A program made the translations under genes and the position numbers. Shown piece after piece: positions 43,837 to 54,100 of a stretch of DNA of 64,000 bases. Origin of the DNA: Paraburkholderia phenazinium. Lineage in GTDB: Bacteria; Pseudomonadota; Gammaproteobacteria; Burkholderiales; Burkholderiaceae. The notes under the pieces are model-generated. The model saw only the letters and a program-made list of their open reading frames with translations, did not search any database and was not told where the DNA came from. How positions within the stretch are numbered: position 1 is the stretch's first letter; each line of letters opens with the position of its first letter. The stretch is from positions 2,108,001 through 2,172,000 of the forward strand of contig NZ_FSRM01000001.1 in assembly GCF_900141745.1 (NCBI RefSeq), written 5' to 3'.

Positions 43837-44451
43837 ATGCTATTGATTGGCGTGCTGGACTCCCCATATGTGCGTCGCGTCGCGATTTCGCTGGCCGTGC
43901 TTGGCTTGCCCTTCGAGCACCGCCACGTGTCGGTGTTTCGTCACTTCGACGAGTTTGCACAGCTCAATCCGATTGTCAAAGCACCGACCCTCTTCGAAGA
44001 CGACGGCACGATGCTGATCGATTCGACGTTGATCCTCGATCACATCGACCACAAGGTCGCTCCCGCGTGCCGTCTGATGCCGGAGGAGCCCGGCGCGCGG
44101 CTGCACGCACTGAGCGTGATCGGGCTCGCGCTCGCTGCCACCGAAAAGACCATGCAGGAAGTCTACGAGCGCCAGCTGCGGCCCGAGGCATTGCAGCATG
44201 CGCCGTGGCTCGAGCGGGTGCAGAAGCAGATGCACGCCGCATATGGTCTGCTCGAGGCGCGCGTGGCCGGTCATGAAGGCTGGCTGCTGGGGGACCGTAT
44301 GATGCAGCCGGATATCACGGTGGCGATCGCATGGCGGTTCACGCAGTTCATGCTGCCGGGCGCTGTGGATGCAGCGCGCTATCCGGCGCTGGCCGCGTTC
44401 TCCGAACGCGCGGAAGCGTTGCCGGAGTTTATCGGCGCGCCGCTGGAATGA
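43837..44451 (+). CDS. Glutathione S-transferase family protein
   Basis: The 204-residue protein has the thioredoxin-like N-terminal domain (MLLIGVLDSPYVRRVAISLA, NPIVKAPTLFEDDG with the cis-Pro region, and DSTLILDHID with the glutathione-binding Ser) and an all-helical C-terminal domain containing GDRMMQPDITVAIAW. The active residue is probably Ser9 (DSPYVRR). This is a standard cytosolic bacterial GST; its substrate is unknown. AGAGG lies upstream of the ATG. It appears to be a single-gene unit. Confidence 0.92.
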   Translation: MLLIGVLDSPYVRRVAISLAVLGLPFEHRHVSVFRHFDEFAQLNPIVKAPTLFEDDGTMLIDSTLILDHIDHKVAPACRLMPEEPGARLHALSVIGLALAATEKTMQEVYERQLRPEALQHAPWLERVQKQMHAAYGLLEARVAGHEGWLLGDRMMQPDITVAIAWRFTQFMLPGAVDAARYPALAAFSERAEALPEFIGAPLE

Positions 44452-44512
44452 ACCGGCGCCGCGATCCGCGCGCGCCGGTCGAATAACCTTTTGACTCGCG
44501 TGGAGGCTGGTG

Positions 44513-44533
44513 GGGCTATCGGCCCGATAGCCC
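44513..44533. other. GC-rich dyad after the GST gene
   Basis: GGGCTATCGG and CCGATAGCCC flank a single base, about 60 bp downstream of the GST stop. In RNA it would pair as a 7-8 bp stem. No U-run follows, so its role as a terminator is doubtful. Confidence 0.45.
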
Positions 44534-44739
44534 GCATTCGCAGCATACTTCGGGCATGTCGGAAAGCGGCTGCAAGCCCCACTGGCGGCGCTTTCCGGCC
44601 GTAGCGCAGATTGTTCGGTTTCCGCAACAAGTGACTTCGCTTTCCGGCTCTTTATCCACAGGTCGCCGATCCTTAGAATCCCACCATCGAAACGTAAAGT
44701 AACGTCGCGCCGAAGCGGCGAGACGCAGTGGGAGCAGAT

Positions 44740-44934
44740 ATGCGAGCCTTGATCGAAAGACAGTTGTACCACCCATCGGTGATCCTGCCGATGGTGGCGT
44801 TAATGCAAATGATGGTGGCGCAGGATTTCAACCTGAGCCAGGTGGGCCTGCTGATGGCCACGAAGGGCGCCCGCGCGGCGTTGCAACGCTCGCGTGAACT
44901 GATCTGCGCGCATCACGGTCACTGCCACTGCTGA
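44740..44934 (+). CDS. Small protein of unknown function with His/Cys-rich C-terminus
   Basis: A 64-residue frame begins at ATG 44740, five bases after GGGAGC, a good ribosome site. It reads as a helical protein (SVILPMVALMQMMVAQDF, then LSQVGLLMATKGARAALQRS) and ends in CAHHGHCHC. The last segment, with three Cys and three His in nine residues, could bind a metal ion. The family is not recognised. The good Shine-Dalgarno site and isolated position argue that it is real. Confidence 0.5.
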   Translation: MRALIERQLYHPSVILPMVALMQMMVAQDFNLSQVGLLMATKGARAALQRSRELICAHHGHCHC

Positions 44935-45141
44935 GCGCAATTTATTGCGCCGGCGGCGCAGTTACACACGCAGCACCTCGTTTCTTCGTTTTCACGCCCC
45001 CACTTCGTCACGGCCCACGCGGCCCGGTGTTAGCCGACGGCAGTTCGCCCCCTGCGGCACCTCGAAGACCTCAGCGACAGTTTCCCACGAGCCTTGGCGT
45101 AAGATGGCACAAGCCTGCTATCAGCCCTCGGGAGACATGCC

Positions 45142-46545
45142 ATGCCTCAGCATTTCGACGCAGTCGTGATCGGTACAGGACAGGGCGGTTCGCCGCTCGC
45201 AGTGCGTCTTGGTAAAAGCGGCCGCAAGACAGCCGTGATCGAGCGCGGCGCGTTCGGCGGCACCTGTGTGAATGTCGGATGTACACCCACCAAGAGTTAT
45301 GTCGCGAGTGCTCGCGCGGCCCACGTGGCGCGTCACGCCGGCGAGTATGGCGTGCATGTCGCGGGACCGGTTACGGTCGATCTGGCGCAAGTCAAAGCGC
45401 GCAAGGACCGGATCATCGGCGAGTCGCGCAACGGCGTCGAAAAATGGCTGCGCGGCGCGGAGAATGTCACCGTGTTCAACGGGCATGCCCGGTTTACCGG
45501 GCCGCATAGCTTGAGCATCAGTGGGTCGGATGGGCAGATCGTCGATGAACTGCAGGCCGACGAGATATTTATCAACACCGGCACGCGCGCGGTGGTGCCG
45601 CCGCTCGACGGCATTGATCGAATCCGCTACTACACCAACTCCACGCTGCTCGAGTTGACCGAATTGCCGGAGCATCTGGTGATTGTCGGCGGCAGTTATA
45701 TCGCGCTCGAATTCGCCCAGGTGTTTCGCCGTTTCGGCAGCCGCGTGACCGTGCTCGTGCGCGGCGAGCGCGTGCTGGCTCGCGAGGACGCTGACCTTGC
45801 AAACAACGTGCAGAAAGTGCTGGCGCGCGAAGGCATCGAGTTTCGCTTTGGCGGTGAGCCGCAGCGCGTCGAGCCGCTTGCCGGCGACGGCGTGCGCGTG
45901 GTCCTCGAGGGTTCGGGGGCTGCCGTGGAGGCGTCGCATCTGCTGTTCGCCACCGGCCGCAGGCCGAATACCGATGACCTCGGTCTCGCGACCGCCGGCC
46001 TCGAAACCGACCGGCACGGCATGATTCCCGTGGACGGTGAGTTGCGCACCAAGGTGCCGGGGGTGTGGGCCATCGGCGACGTCAACGGCCGCGGCGCGTT
46101 CACGCACACGTCCTATGACGACTATCAGATCGTCGCGGCCAATCTGTTCGACGGCGGCTCGCGCACGGCCGATACCCGCATCATGACGTATGCGGTGTTT
46201 GTCGATCCGCCGCTTGCGAGGGTCGGTCTTTCCGAAACCGAAGTGCGCGCTTCTGGCCGCGATGCCCTGATCGCGACCATGCCGATGACGCGGGTCGGCC
46301 GCGCGCGTGAACGCGGTGAGACCGACGGCTTCATGAAGGTGCTGGTGGATGCTCAGACAAAACAGATTATCGGCGCGGCGATTCTCGGCATTGAGGGCGA
46401 TGAAGCGCTGCATACATTCATCGACATCATGACGGCCGGCGCGCCGTATCCGACGTTGCAATATGCGATGCATATTCATCCGACCATCAGCGAACTGGTG
46501 CCGACGTTGCTCGATGGGCTGAAGCCGCTTAAGCCGGTGAAGTAG
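45142..46545 (+). CDS. FAD-dependent pyridine nucleotide-disulfide oxidoreductase (mercuric-reductase-like)
   Basis: The 467-residue enzyme has the class I flavin disulfide reductase layout. The FAD-binding GTGQGGSPLAVRLGKSG is near the N-terminus and the redox-active disulfide Cys42/Cys47 lies in GGTCVNVGCTPTK. An NAD(P)-binding VGGSYIALEFAQVFRRFG follows near residue 182, then the second FAD motif PGVWAIGDVNGRGAFTHTS. The dimerisation domain ends with the catalytic His-Glu pair in HIHPTISELVPTLL. There is no N-terminal heavy-metal domain and no C-terminal Cys pair as in MerA, so it is probably not a mercuric reductase. It is annotated in relatives only as FAD-containing oxidoreductase. Confidence 0.92.
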   Translation: MPQHFDAVVIGTGQGGSPLAVRLGKSGRKTAVIERGAFGGTCVNVGCTPTKSYVASARAAHVARHAGEYGVHVAGPVTVDLAQVKARKDRIIGESRNGVEKWLRGAENVTVFNGHARFTGPHSLSISGSDGQIVDELQADEIFINTGTRAVVPPLDGIDRIRYYTNSTLLELTELPEHLVIVGGSYIALEFAQVFRRFGSRVTVLVRGERVLAREDADLANNVQKVLAREGIEFRFGGEPQRVEPLAGDGVRVVLEGSGAAVEASHLLFATGRRPNTDDLGLATAGLETDRHGMIPVDGELRTKVPGVWAIGDVNGRGAFTHTSYDDYQIVAANLFDGGSRTADTRIMTYAVFVDPPLARVGLSETEVRASGRDALIATMPMTRVGRARERGETDGFMKVLVDAQTKQIIGAAILGIEGDEALHTFIDIMTAGAPYPTLQYAMHIHPTISELVPTLLDGLKPLKPVK

Positions 46546-46666
46546 TGCGCATCGGACTATTGGACTTGCCTGTCACCGGATTGAGTAATGACGCTTACCT
46601 CGCATCAGAGACGCGGGCCGCGGAGACTGGCCAGCAACCCGTGGCCAGGGAAGGACTGACATCTAT

Positions 46667-47143
46667 ATGACTGCGTACTCCACGCCGACTCGCATCGGCT
46701 TGATCTCCGACACGCATAATCTCGTGCGTCCGGAAGCCCTGCAGCATCTGGCCGGATGCGACGCCATCATTCATGCCGGTGATATCTGCGAGCAGGCGGT
46801 TCTCGATGCACTCGAACGCGTCGCTCCCGTCACGGCAGTACGCGGCAACAACGACATCGGCGACTGGGCTCGCGCGTTGCCGACGCACGCTACGCTCACC
46901 GTGCGGCAAGTGAAAATCCGGATCGTGCACGACATCGACGATCTCGATGGGGATATGCGCAGCGAGGGAATTGGCGTCGTCGTCACCGGGCATTCACACA
47001 AACCGCTGATCGAGGAGCGCGACGGCGTGCTGTTCGTGAACCCGGGCAGTGCCGGGCCGCGACGTTTCAAGCTACCGGTGTCGGCGGGTCTGCTGCTAGT
47101 GGAGGGCGCGAGTGCCACCGCCACGTGGCACTCGTTGCTTTAG
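46667..47143 (+). CDS. YfcE/MJ0936-type metallophosphoesterase
   Basis: The 158-residue protein carries the calcineurin-like metal motifs in order: D-x-H in GLISDTHN, GD in IIHAGDI, GNND in VRGNNDIGDW and GHSH in VVTGHSHKP, then NPGSAGPRRF. Members are Mn-dependent phosphodiesterases, tested mainly on model substrates. Its stop overlaps that of the convergent proP gene by 4 bases, so the two transcripts are antisense at their ends. Confidence 0.92.
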   Translation: MTAYSTPTRIGLISDTHNLVRPEALQHLAGCDAIIHAGDICEQAVLDALERVAPVTAVRGNNDIGDWARALPTHATLTVRQVKIRIVHDIDDLDGDMRSEGIGVVVTGHSHKPLIEERDGVLFVNPGSAGPRRFKLPVSAGLLLVEGASATATWHSLL

Positions 47144-48612
47144 GCTCGCGCCGTCGCTCCCGACGCGTAGTTCTCTTCGTCCATCTCCTCGGCCGCGCGT
47201 TCGCCGCGCAGCACGGCGTGCGCTTCAGCACGCGTGCCGACGCACGGACCCGAGCCAAGCAACGGCCGGCGCGCGGTTTCGCGCAAGGCGAGCACCGAGA
47301 CGATCCCGATCAGCGATGCCGCCATCAGGTAGTACGCGGGCATCATCAGATTGCCGGTGCGGTCGACGAGCCACGCGGCGACGAGCGGCGTCGTGCCGCC
47401 GAACAGCGACACCGAGATATTGAAGCCGATCGCGAGCGCACCGTAGCGGATGCGGGTGGGGAAGAGCGCCGGCAGCGCCGACGGCATCACGCCCGTGAAG
47501 CACGACAGCAGCACACCGAGAATCAGCAGGCCGCTAAACACCGGCAGCACCGCGCCCATGCGGATCAACAAGAGGGCGGGAATCGACAGCGCGAAAAGAC
47601 CGACGCAGCCGAACAGCATCACCGGCTTGCGGCCGATCGTGTCGGACAGGCGGCCGGCGAACAGCGTCATCGGCATCATCAGCACCATCACGAGCAGCAC
47701 GAGAAACAGGCCATGCGTTTCGTTGAAATGCAGCGTCGAGGACAGATAGCTCGGCAGATACGACAGCGCCATGTAGTCGGTCACGTTGAAGATCAGCACG
47801 AGGCCGACGCACAGCAACAGCGCCTTCCATTGGCGGGCGAGCAGGTCGCGCAGGCTCTGTTTGGGCAGCGCCTTGTCTTCCGCTTCGCGTGCTTCGGCCT
47901 GCTTCTTGAATGCGGGCGTTTCTTCGAGCTTCATCCGGATGTACAGACCCACCAGTCCCAGCGGCCCTGCGATCAGGAACGGCACACGCCAGCCCCATGA
48001 CAGCAGCGCTTCATGCGACAGCGTGGCGGTGAGCAATGCGACGGTCCCTGCGCCGAGCACGTAGCCGATCAGCGTGCCGAACTCGAGGAAGCTGCCCATG
48101 AAGCCACGGCGCTTGTCGGTGGAGAACTCGGCGATGAAGGTCGCCGCGCCGCCGTATTCGCCGCCGGTGGAGAAGCCCTGCACCAGCCGCGCGACGAGCA
48201 GTAACACGGGGGCGAAGATGCCGATCGACGAATAGCTCGGAATCAGACCGATCGCGAAGGTGCCGGCGGCCATCATGATCATCGTCATGGCGAGCACGCG
48301 CTGGCGGCCGATGCGGTCGCCGAGCGGGCCGAATACCATGCCGCCGATCGGTCGCACGAGGAACGCTGCGGCGAACGTGCCGAAGGTCGCGATCAACTGC
48401 GCGGACGGATTGCTCGACGGGAAGAACACCTGGCCGAGCGTGACCGCGATGTAGCTATACACGCCAAAGTCGAACCACTCCATGGCGTTGCCGAGCGCCA
48501 TGGCGCCGACGGCACGTTTGAGTAGGGACCTATCGACGACGGTGATGTCGTCGAGGGTGAGACGTTGTTCCTGGTTTTTGTGTCGCCAGAAGCCGTTGCT
48601 GGAAGCGGTCAA
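47140..48612 (-). CDS. proP: MFS transporter, ProP-like proline/betaine:H+ symporter
   Basis: The protein has the metabolite:H+ symporter pattern of ProP and ShiA: NAMEWFDFGVYSYIAVTLGQ in helix 1, PIGGMVFGPLGDRIGRQRVL in the first cytoplasmic loop, RLVQGFSTGGEYGGAATFIA and GWRVPFLIAGPLGLVGLYIR. Twelve helices are expected. It imports proline, betaine and related osmolytes; the long ProP coiled coil at the C-terminus is absent, so osmosensing may differ. I favour a TTG start at 48612 (GGAG 8 bases upstream), giving 490 residues and the hydrophilic N-terminus usual for the family. ATG starts at 48645 and 48657 are alternatives that add a hydrophobic stretch. Confidence 0.85.
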   Translation of the reverse strand: MTASSNGFWRHKNQEQRLTLDDITVVDRSLLKRAVGAMALGNAMEWFDFGVYSYIAVTLGQVFFPSSNPSAQLIATFGTFAAAFLVRPIGGMVFGPLGDRIGRQRVLAMTMIMMAAGTFAIGLIPSYSSIGIFAPVLLLVARLVQGFSTGGEYGGAATFIAEFSTDKRRGFMGSFLEFGTLIGYVLGAGTVALLTATLSHEALLSWGWRVPFLIAGPLGLVGLYIRMKLEETPAFKKQAEAREAEDKALPKQSLRDLLARQWKALLLCVGLVLIFNVTDYMALSYLPSYLSSTLHFNETHGLFLVLLVMVLMMPMTLFAGRLSDTIGRKPVMLFGCVGLFALSIPALLLIRMGAVLPVFSGLLILGVLLSCFTGVMPSALPALFPTRIRYGALAIGFNISVSLFGGTTPLVAAWLVDRTGNLMMPAYYLMAASLIGIVSVLALRETARRPLLGSGPCVGTRAEAHAVLRGERAAEEMDEENYASGATARA

Positions 48613-49351
48613 GGTGAAAACTCCAATGACTGCGACGAAACTCATGAAAATGCGCATGAATGTTCCGCCACGGGTGCTGGGGAAAGTGCAGTTTCACGAG
48701 CTGGGCGAGGGCGCCGGTGACGGCCTTGACGGGTGGGCAAGGGCGTGAAAGCGGAAACGCCGGCGCCACGCATGGCCCTTACGCGCATGTCGCGAAATTG
48801 CACTGCTCTAGTGCTGCTGATTGTTTTGCATCTGCGTGGCCGTGGAAGGGGGGCAGATGCATGAGGACGCTCGCGCGGTTCGAAACCGGCGGGGCGCCGC
48901 TGAAAGGCCTGGCACGAAAAAGGCCGGTGATGACCGCGAAAATCCCGCGACGTGACCGACAAGCCTTCTTGTATAAAAACTGCTCAATCCGGAGTGCGAT
49001 GCGCACGGCGCCGCACGGTAGATTGAATGCGAATGATGGCGAATTACTGTTGGAACGACGCACATAATAGCACGATGACAGAGGATCGTGCAAACGGTAC
49101 GGCCGGCGGGAGGGTGTCCGAGGGCGCCGAATCCCTTGCGGGACGGGGGATTCGGGCGAGTGTGAGAATTTGAAACGGGGGCTTAAAAGCAGCTGGTTTA
49201 GGGCTCGGATCGTGGCCCGATAAGTGGCCGGTTTCGAGTCGAATGGGCGAAAAAAATCCGCGCACGGGGCGCGGATTTTTCTTCAAACGGTGTCAGCGAG
49301 GGCGGCCGATTCGCGACCCTGCGAGCGCCGAACAGGTCAGATCGGATCAGC
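48613..49351. other. Long intergenic region upstream of proP
   Basis: About 740 bp lie between proP and yggX. It should contain the proP promoter. Apart from the terminator at 49252-49280 I see no convincing gene: open frames here on both strands lack ribosome sites and recognisable content. A small RNA cannot be excluded. Confidence 0.4.
49252..49280. terminator. Strong bidirectional terminator downstream of yggX
   Basis: AAAAATCCGCGC, a 5-base loop and GCGCGGATTTTT form a perfect 12-bp stem with A and T runs on both sides. It lies about 70 bp past the yggX stop on the minus strand. Confidence 0.9.
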
Positions 49352-49627
49352 TCAGCTCTGCGACGGCGGCACGTAACCCGTAGCCTGATCGGCGCCTTCG
49401 CCGAAGAAGAACTTCTCGGTCTGCTTCATCAGATACTGGCGGGCACGCGGATCGGCCATGTTCAGGCGGTTTTCGTTGATCAGCATGGTCTGTTGCTTGA
49501 GCCACGCCTGCCAGGCTTCTTTCGAAATGCTTTCGTAGATCCGCTTGCCGAGTTCGCCCGGCAGCGGCGGGAAATCGAGGCCTTCGGCTTCCTTGCCGAG
49601 CTTCGCGCATTGAACCATACGAGCCAT
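49352..49627 (-). CDS. yggX: YggX-type Fe(II) trafficking / oxidative damage protection protein
   Basis: The 91-residue product is a full-length Ygg[21 protein letters not shown] with the conserved Cys7, then [20 protein letters not shown] and [20 protein letters not shown]. In enteric bacteria YggX protects Fe-S clusters against oxidative damage and helps handle labile iron. AGGAG lies 9 bases upstream of the ATG. It is 78 bp downstream of argA in the same direction and ends before a strong terminator, so the two probably form one transcript. Confidence 0.96.
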   Translation of the reverse strand: MARMVQCAKLGKEAEGLDFPPLPGELGKRIYESISKEAWQAWLKQQTMLINENRLNMADPRARQYLMKQTEKFFFGEGADQATGYVPPSQS

Positions 49628-49705
49628 GCTGTGCTTCTCCTTTAATCGGTGGGGACGCTATTGCGCGCTGTTGCGTTTTTGGGCAGTCGCTTTATATGGG
49701 GCCGC

Positions 49706-51094
49706 TCAGAGCTGTTTCATCAGCACGAGCGACTTGCGCTGCCAGTTATAAAGGCGGCGGCGATCTTCCGGCAGGTCGTCGACCGTTGCCTTCACAAAGC
49801 CGCGTTTCAGGAACCAGTGTTCAGTGCGCGTCGTCAGCACGAAAATGCGCGTGAGACCGCGTGCGCGAGCGCGCTGCTCGATGCGCTTCAGAAGCCGCTC
49901 GCCGTCGCCGGTGCCTTGCGCTTCCGGTGCGACTGTGAGGCACGCCATTTCGCCGATGCGTTCCTGCGTGTAGGGATAAAGCGCCGCGCAGCCGAACAGC
50001 ACGCCATCGTGCTCGATCACCGAGAAGTGGTCGATGTCGCGTTCGATCTGGTGGCGGTCGCGCCGCACGAGCGTGCCGTCCGACTCCAGCGGTTCGATCA
50101 GCGCGAGAATGCCGCCGACGTCGTCCGGCGTCGCTTCGCGCAGGCTTTCGAGGTTCTCGTACGAGATCATCGTGCCCACGCCATCGTGCAGGAACAGTTC
50201 GAGCAGCAGACTGCCGTCGAGCGCGTAGGGGATGATGTGCGCCCGCGCCACGCCGCCACGGCAGGCGCGGATGCAGTGCTTCAGATAGAAGCCGGCGTCG
50301 CCGGTGACTTCGCCGCTTTCATGCAGCTTGTAGGCGTCGTCGAGCGACAGTTCGCGCATCAGTTCGGTGCCGTCTTCGCCATCCTGCATCAGGCCCGGCG
50401 TCTCGGTCAGGAACACGATCTTGTCGGCGCGCAGCGCGATGGCGGCCGCCGAGGCCACATCTTCCATGGCCAGATTGAACGCCTCGCCAGTGGGCGAGAA
50501 GCCGAGCGGCGAGAGCAGCACGAGCTTGCGGCTGGCGAGAGAATGGCGAATCGAATCCGCGTCGATCTTGCGCACCACACCCGTGTGGGCGAAGTCGACC
50601 CCGTCCAGAATGCCGACCGGCCGCGCTGTCACGAAGTTGCCGGACACCACGCTGATGTGCGCGTGCGCCATCGGCGTGTTCGGCAAGCCCTGGCTGATCG
50701 CCGCCTCGATGTCCAGACGCACTTCGCCGGCCGCTTCCTTCGCGGATTCGAGCGCGCGCGCGTCCGTGATGCGCATGCCGTGCGAAAACTCGGACTCCAC
50801 GCCGTGCAGGCTCATCTGCTCTTCGACCTGCGGTCGCGAGCCGTGGACGAGCACGATCTGGATGCCCATGGCCTGCAGCAGCGCGATGTCCGACACCAGC
50901 GCGTTCAGTAGCCCTTGATGCACCACTTCGCCGCCGAACCCGACGACGAACGTCTTGTTGCGGAACGCGTGAATGTACGGGGCAACCGAACGCATCCAGT
51001 CGACGAATTGCGCGTGTTGCGAGTCGGATTCCGTGGCGCCGGACGTGGCCGGAGCGCTCGCGGGCGTGGGGACGAGGTCGGTTTGGGAATTCAT
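49706..51094 (-). CDS. argA: N-acetylglutamate synthase (amino-acid N-acetyltransferase) ArgA
   Basis: ArgA makes N-acetylglutamate, the first step of arginine synthesis. The 462-residue product has the amino acid kinase-like domain (about 35-300): NKTFVVGFGGEVVHQGLLNA, IQIVLVHGSRPQVEEQM, ADKIVFLTETPGLM. The GNAT acetyltransferase domain (about 315-460) has MACLTVAPEAQGTGDGERLL as the acetyl-CoA loop and TTRTEHWFLKRGF. The kinase-like part binds arginine for feedback inhibition in the family. It starts at ATG 51094, only 23 bp from the divergent hrpA start, with no visible ribosome site; the mRNA may be leaderless. Confidence 0.95.
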   Translation of the reverse strand: MNSQTDLVPTPASAPATSGATESDSQHAQFVDWMRSVAPYIHAFRNKTFVVGFGGEVVHQGLLNALVSDIALLQAMGIQIVLVHGSRPQVEEQMSLHGVESEFSHGMRITDARALESAKEAAGEVRLDIEAAISQGLPNTPMAHAHISVVSGNFVTARPVGILDGVDFAHTGVVRKIDADSIRHSLASRKLVLLSPLGFSPTGEAFNLAMEDVASAAAIALRADKIVFLTETPGLMQDGEDGTELMRELSLDDAYKLHESGEVTGDAGFYLKHCIRACRGGVARAHIIPYALDGSLLLELFLHDGVGTMISYENLESLREATPDDVGGILALIEPLESDGTLVRRDRHQIERDIDHFSVIEHDGVLFGCAALYPYTQERIGEMACLTVAPEAQGTGDGERLLKRIEQRARARGLTRIFVLTTRTEHWFLKRGFVKATVDDLPEDRRRLYNWQRKSLVLMKQL

Positions 51095-51117
51095 GCCCGG
51101 GATTATAATGCGCCCCC
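51095..51117. promoter_or_regulatory. 23-bp divergent gap with a shared symmetric -10 element
   Basis: The palindrome ATTATAAT at 51102-51109 gives TATAAT on both strands. It ends 8 bp before the hrpA ATG on the plus strand and 7 bp before the argA ATG on the minus strand. Transcription starting at the usual distance would begin at or next to each start codon, so both mRNAs would be leaderless. The -35 elements would lie inside the opposite coding region and are weak. Confidence 0.5.
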
Positions 51118-54100
51118 ATGTCGAATGTACCCAAAAGTCCCGCTTCGGCGAACGAGAAAACGGCGCAGGGCGCCGGATCAGACCCATCGCGCGAGTCGCA
51201 CGGCGAGGGAGGCGCGCGCGCGCGGCCTGCTGGTGGCGTGAAGCAGCAACCGCAGGCGACGCAAAAGTCGCCGCAGGCAGGGCAGCAGTCACGTGAGCCG
51301 CGTCGCGAGCACGGCGTTGACCCGAAAGCGTCATCGAAGCCGGCTCAAGGGCAACGCCCGCGTGATGACGCTCGCCGTCAAGCGGGTGCAGGCCAGGGGC
51401 CGGATCAGCGGGGGCGCAATACGCCTCGGGATGCGCAAAACACGGCCGGGCCTACGCGTGGCGCTGATGGCGAGCGTGAACCGCGGGCGCCACGTCCGCC
51501 GCGCGCCGCGCGGATAGTCGAGCCCAATCCGATTCCGCCTATCACCTTTCCCGAAGCGCTGCCGGTTTCCGGCCGACGCGAGGAAATCGCGCGGGCGATT
51601 GCCAACAACCAGGTGGTGATCGTCTGCGGCGAGACCGGCTCGGGCAAGACCACGCAGTTGCCGAAAATCTGTCTCGAACTCGGGCGTGGGCTCGGTGCGG
51701 GCGGCTCGGGCCTGATCGGCCACACGCAGCCGCGCCGGATTGCGGCATCGGCGACGGGGCGGCGCATCGCTGAGGAACTCGGCACGCCGTTCGGCGAAGT
51801 GGTCGGCTACAAGGTGCGGTTTACCGACAATCTCTCGCCGGGCGCTTCGGTCAAGCTGATGACGGACGGTATTCTGCTGGCGGAGACGCAGACCGATCCG
51901 CTGTTGAAGGCCTACGACACGCTGATCATTGACGAAGCGCATGAGCGCAGCCTGAACATCGATTTTCTGCTCGGCTATTTGCGTGAAGTTTTGCCGAAGC
52001 GGCCGGATCTGAAGCTGATCGTCACCTCGGCCACCATCGATGCGGATCGTTTTGCGCGCCACTTCGGCACGGATGACAAGCCCGCGCCGGTGATCGAGGT
52101 GAGCGGGCGGCTCTATCCGGTCGAGGTGCGTTATCGCGCGGTGGCGGAAGACAGTCCGGCCGTGAAGTCCGCGGAAGGTTCCTCGTCGTCTTCGTCATCG
52201 TCGTCGCGCGAGCGGCCCAAAACGCAGCGCGAGACCGATCGCGATCTGATGGACGCGATCATCGACGCCGTGGATGAACTGTGCCGCGAAGGTCCCGGCG
52301 ACGTGCTGGTGTTCCTGCCTGGTGAGCGCGAAATTCGCGACGCCGCCGAGGCGCTGCGCAAGCATCATCCGCCGCATACGGAAATTTTGCCGCTGTTCGC
52401 GCGGTTGTCGGCGGCGGAGCAGGAGCGCGTGTTCCGGCCCTCGAACGCGCGGCGCATCGTGCTGGCCACCAACGTCGCGGAAACTTCGCTGACCGTGCCG
52501 GGGATTCGCTACGTCGTCGATACGGGTTTGGCTCGCGTGAAGCGCTACTCGTACCGTAACAAGGTCGAGCAGTTGCAGGTGGAGTCGATCTCGCAGGCGG
52601 CGGCCAATCAGCGGGCCGGTCGTTGCGGCCGGGTCGCGGATGGCGTGTGCATCCGCCTGTACGAGGAGACCGATTTCCAGTCGCGCGTGCGCTTCACCGA
52701 TCCGGAGATTTTGCGGTCGTCGCTGGCGTCCGTGATTCTGCGGATGAAGTCGCTGCACCTCACCGCGATCGAAACCTTCCCGTTCATCGAACCGCCGCCC
52801 GGCCGCGCAATTGCCGATGGGTATCAACTGCTGAACGAGCTTGGCGCGGTCGACGACGATAACGAGCTCACGCCGCTTGGCCGCGAACTCGCGCGCTTGC
52901 CGCTCGATCCGCGCGTCGGGCGCATGATTCTCGCTGCGCGTGACCAGCAGGCGCTGCGCGAAGTGCTGATCATCGCGAGCGCACTGTCGGTGCAGGATCC
53001 GCGCGACCGGCCGATCGAAGCGCAGGAGCAGGCCGATCAGGCTCACCGTCGCTTTGCTGACGAGCGTTCTGAGTTTCTGCAATGGCTCAAGATCTGGAAC
53101 TGGTTCGACGAGGCCATCGCGCACAAGAAGTCGAACCGGCAGTTGCATGACGAGTGTCGTGCCAATTTCTTGTCGCAACTGCGCTTGCGCGAATGGCGCG
53201 ACGTTCATTCGCAATTGCTGACGGTGGTGCGCGAGCACGGCTGGCGCATCAATGAAGCCGAGGCCACGTTCGAGCAGATTCACCTCGCGCTGTTGACGGG
53301 GCTGCTCGGCAATATCGGCCTGAAGGCGGATGATGAGCCTTACTACCTCGGTGCACGCACCATCAAGTTTTATCTGTGGCCGGGTTCGGCGCTGGTGAAG
53401 AAAGCCGGGCGCTGGGTGATGGCTGCAGAACTGGTCGAAACAAGCCGGCTTTACGCGCGTTGTATTGCGAAGATCGAGCCGGAGTGGATCGAGCAGATCG
53501 GTGCGCATTTGCTGAAGAAGTCGCTCTCGGAGCCACATTGGGAAAAGCGCGCGGCGCAGGTGTCGGCCTTTGAGCGGGCCGTGCTGTACGGTCTGCCGAT
53601 TTATCACCGGCGGCGGGTGAGTTTCGGCAAGCAGGACCCGGCGCGGGCGCGTGAATTGTTTATCCGCGGCGCGCTGGTGGAAGGCGAATTCGATACCAAG
53701 CTCGCGTTCTTCGCGCACAACCGCAAGCTGCTTGCCGATATCGAGCAGCTCGAACACAAATCGCGCCGTCAGGATGTGCTGGTCGACGATGAACTGATTT
53801 ACGCGTTCTACGATCAGGCGTTGCCGCGCGGGATCTACACGGGCGCGTCATTCGAACGCTGGTATCGCGATGAAGTGAAGAAGAGCGGGCAGCCGGAAGA
53901 CAAGCTGCGCCTGCTGTATCTGTCGCGTGACGATCTGATGCGTCACGAGGCGGCTGGAGTGACGACGGACCTGTTTCCGAAGCGGATGACGATGTCGGGT
54001 GTCGAGATGGCGCTGACCTATCACTTCGAGCCCGGTTCGCCACGCGATGGCGTGACGCTTGCCGTGCCGCTCTACGCGCTGAACCAGGTGGATGCGCGGC

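Noticed and set aside
45142..46545. Mercuric reductase (merA)
   Set aside because: The fold matches, but the N-terminal metal-binding domain, the C-terminal Cys pair and any mer neighbours are absent.
52195..53757. A 520-codon minus-strand frame opposite hrpA
   Set aside because: It is a shadow of the helicase motifs on the plus strand and has no start signal.
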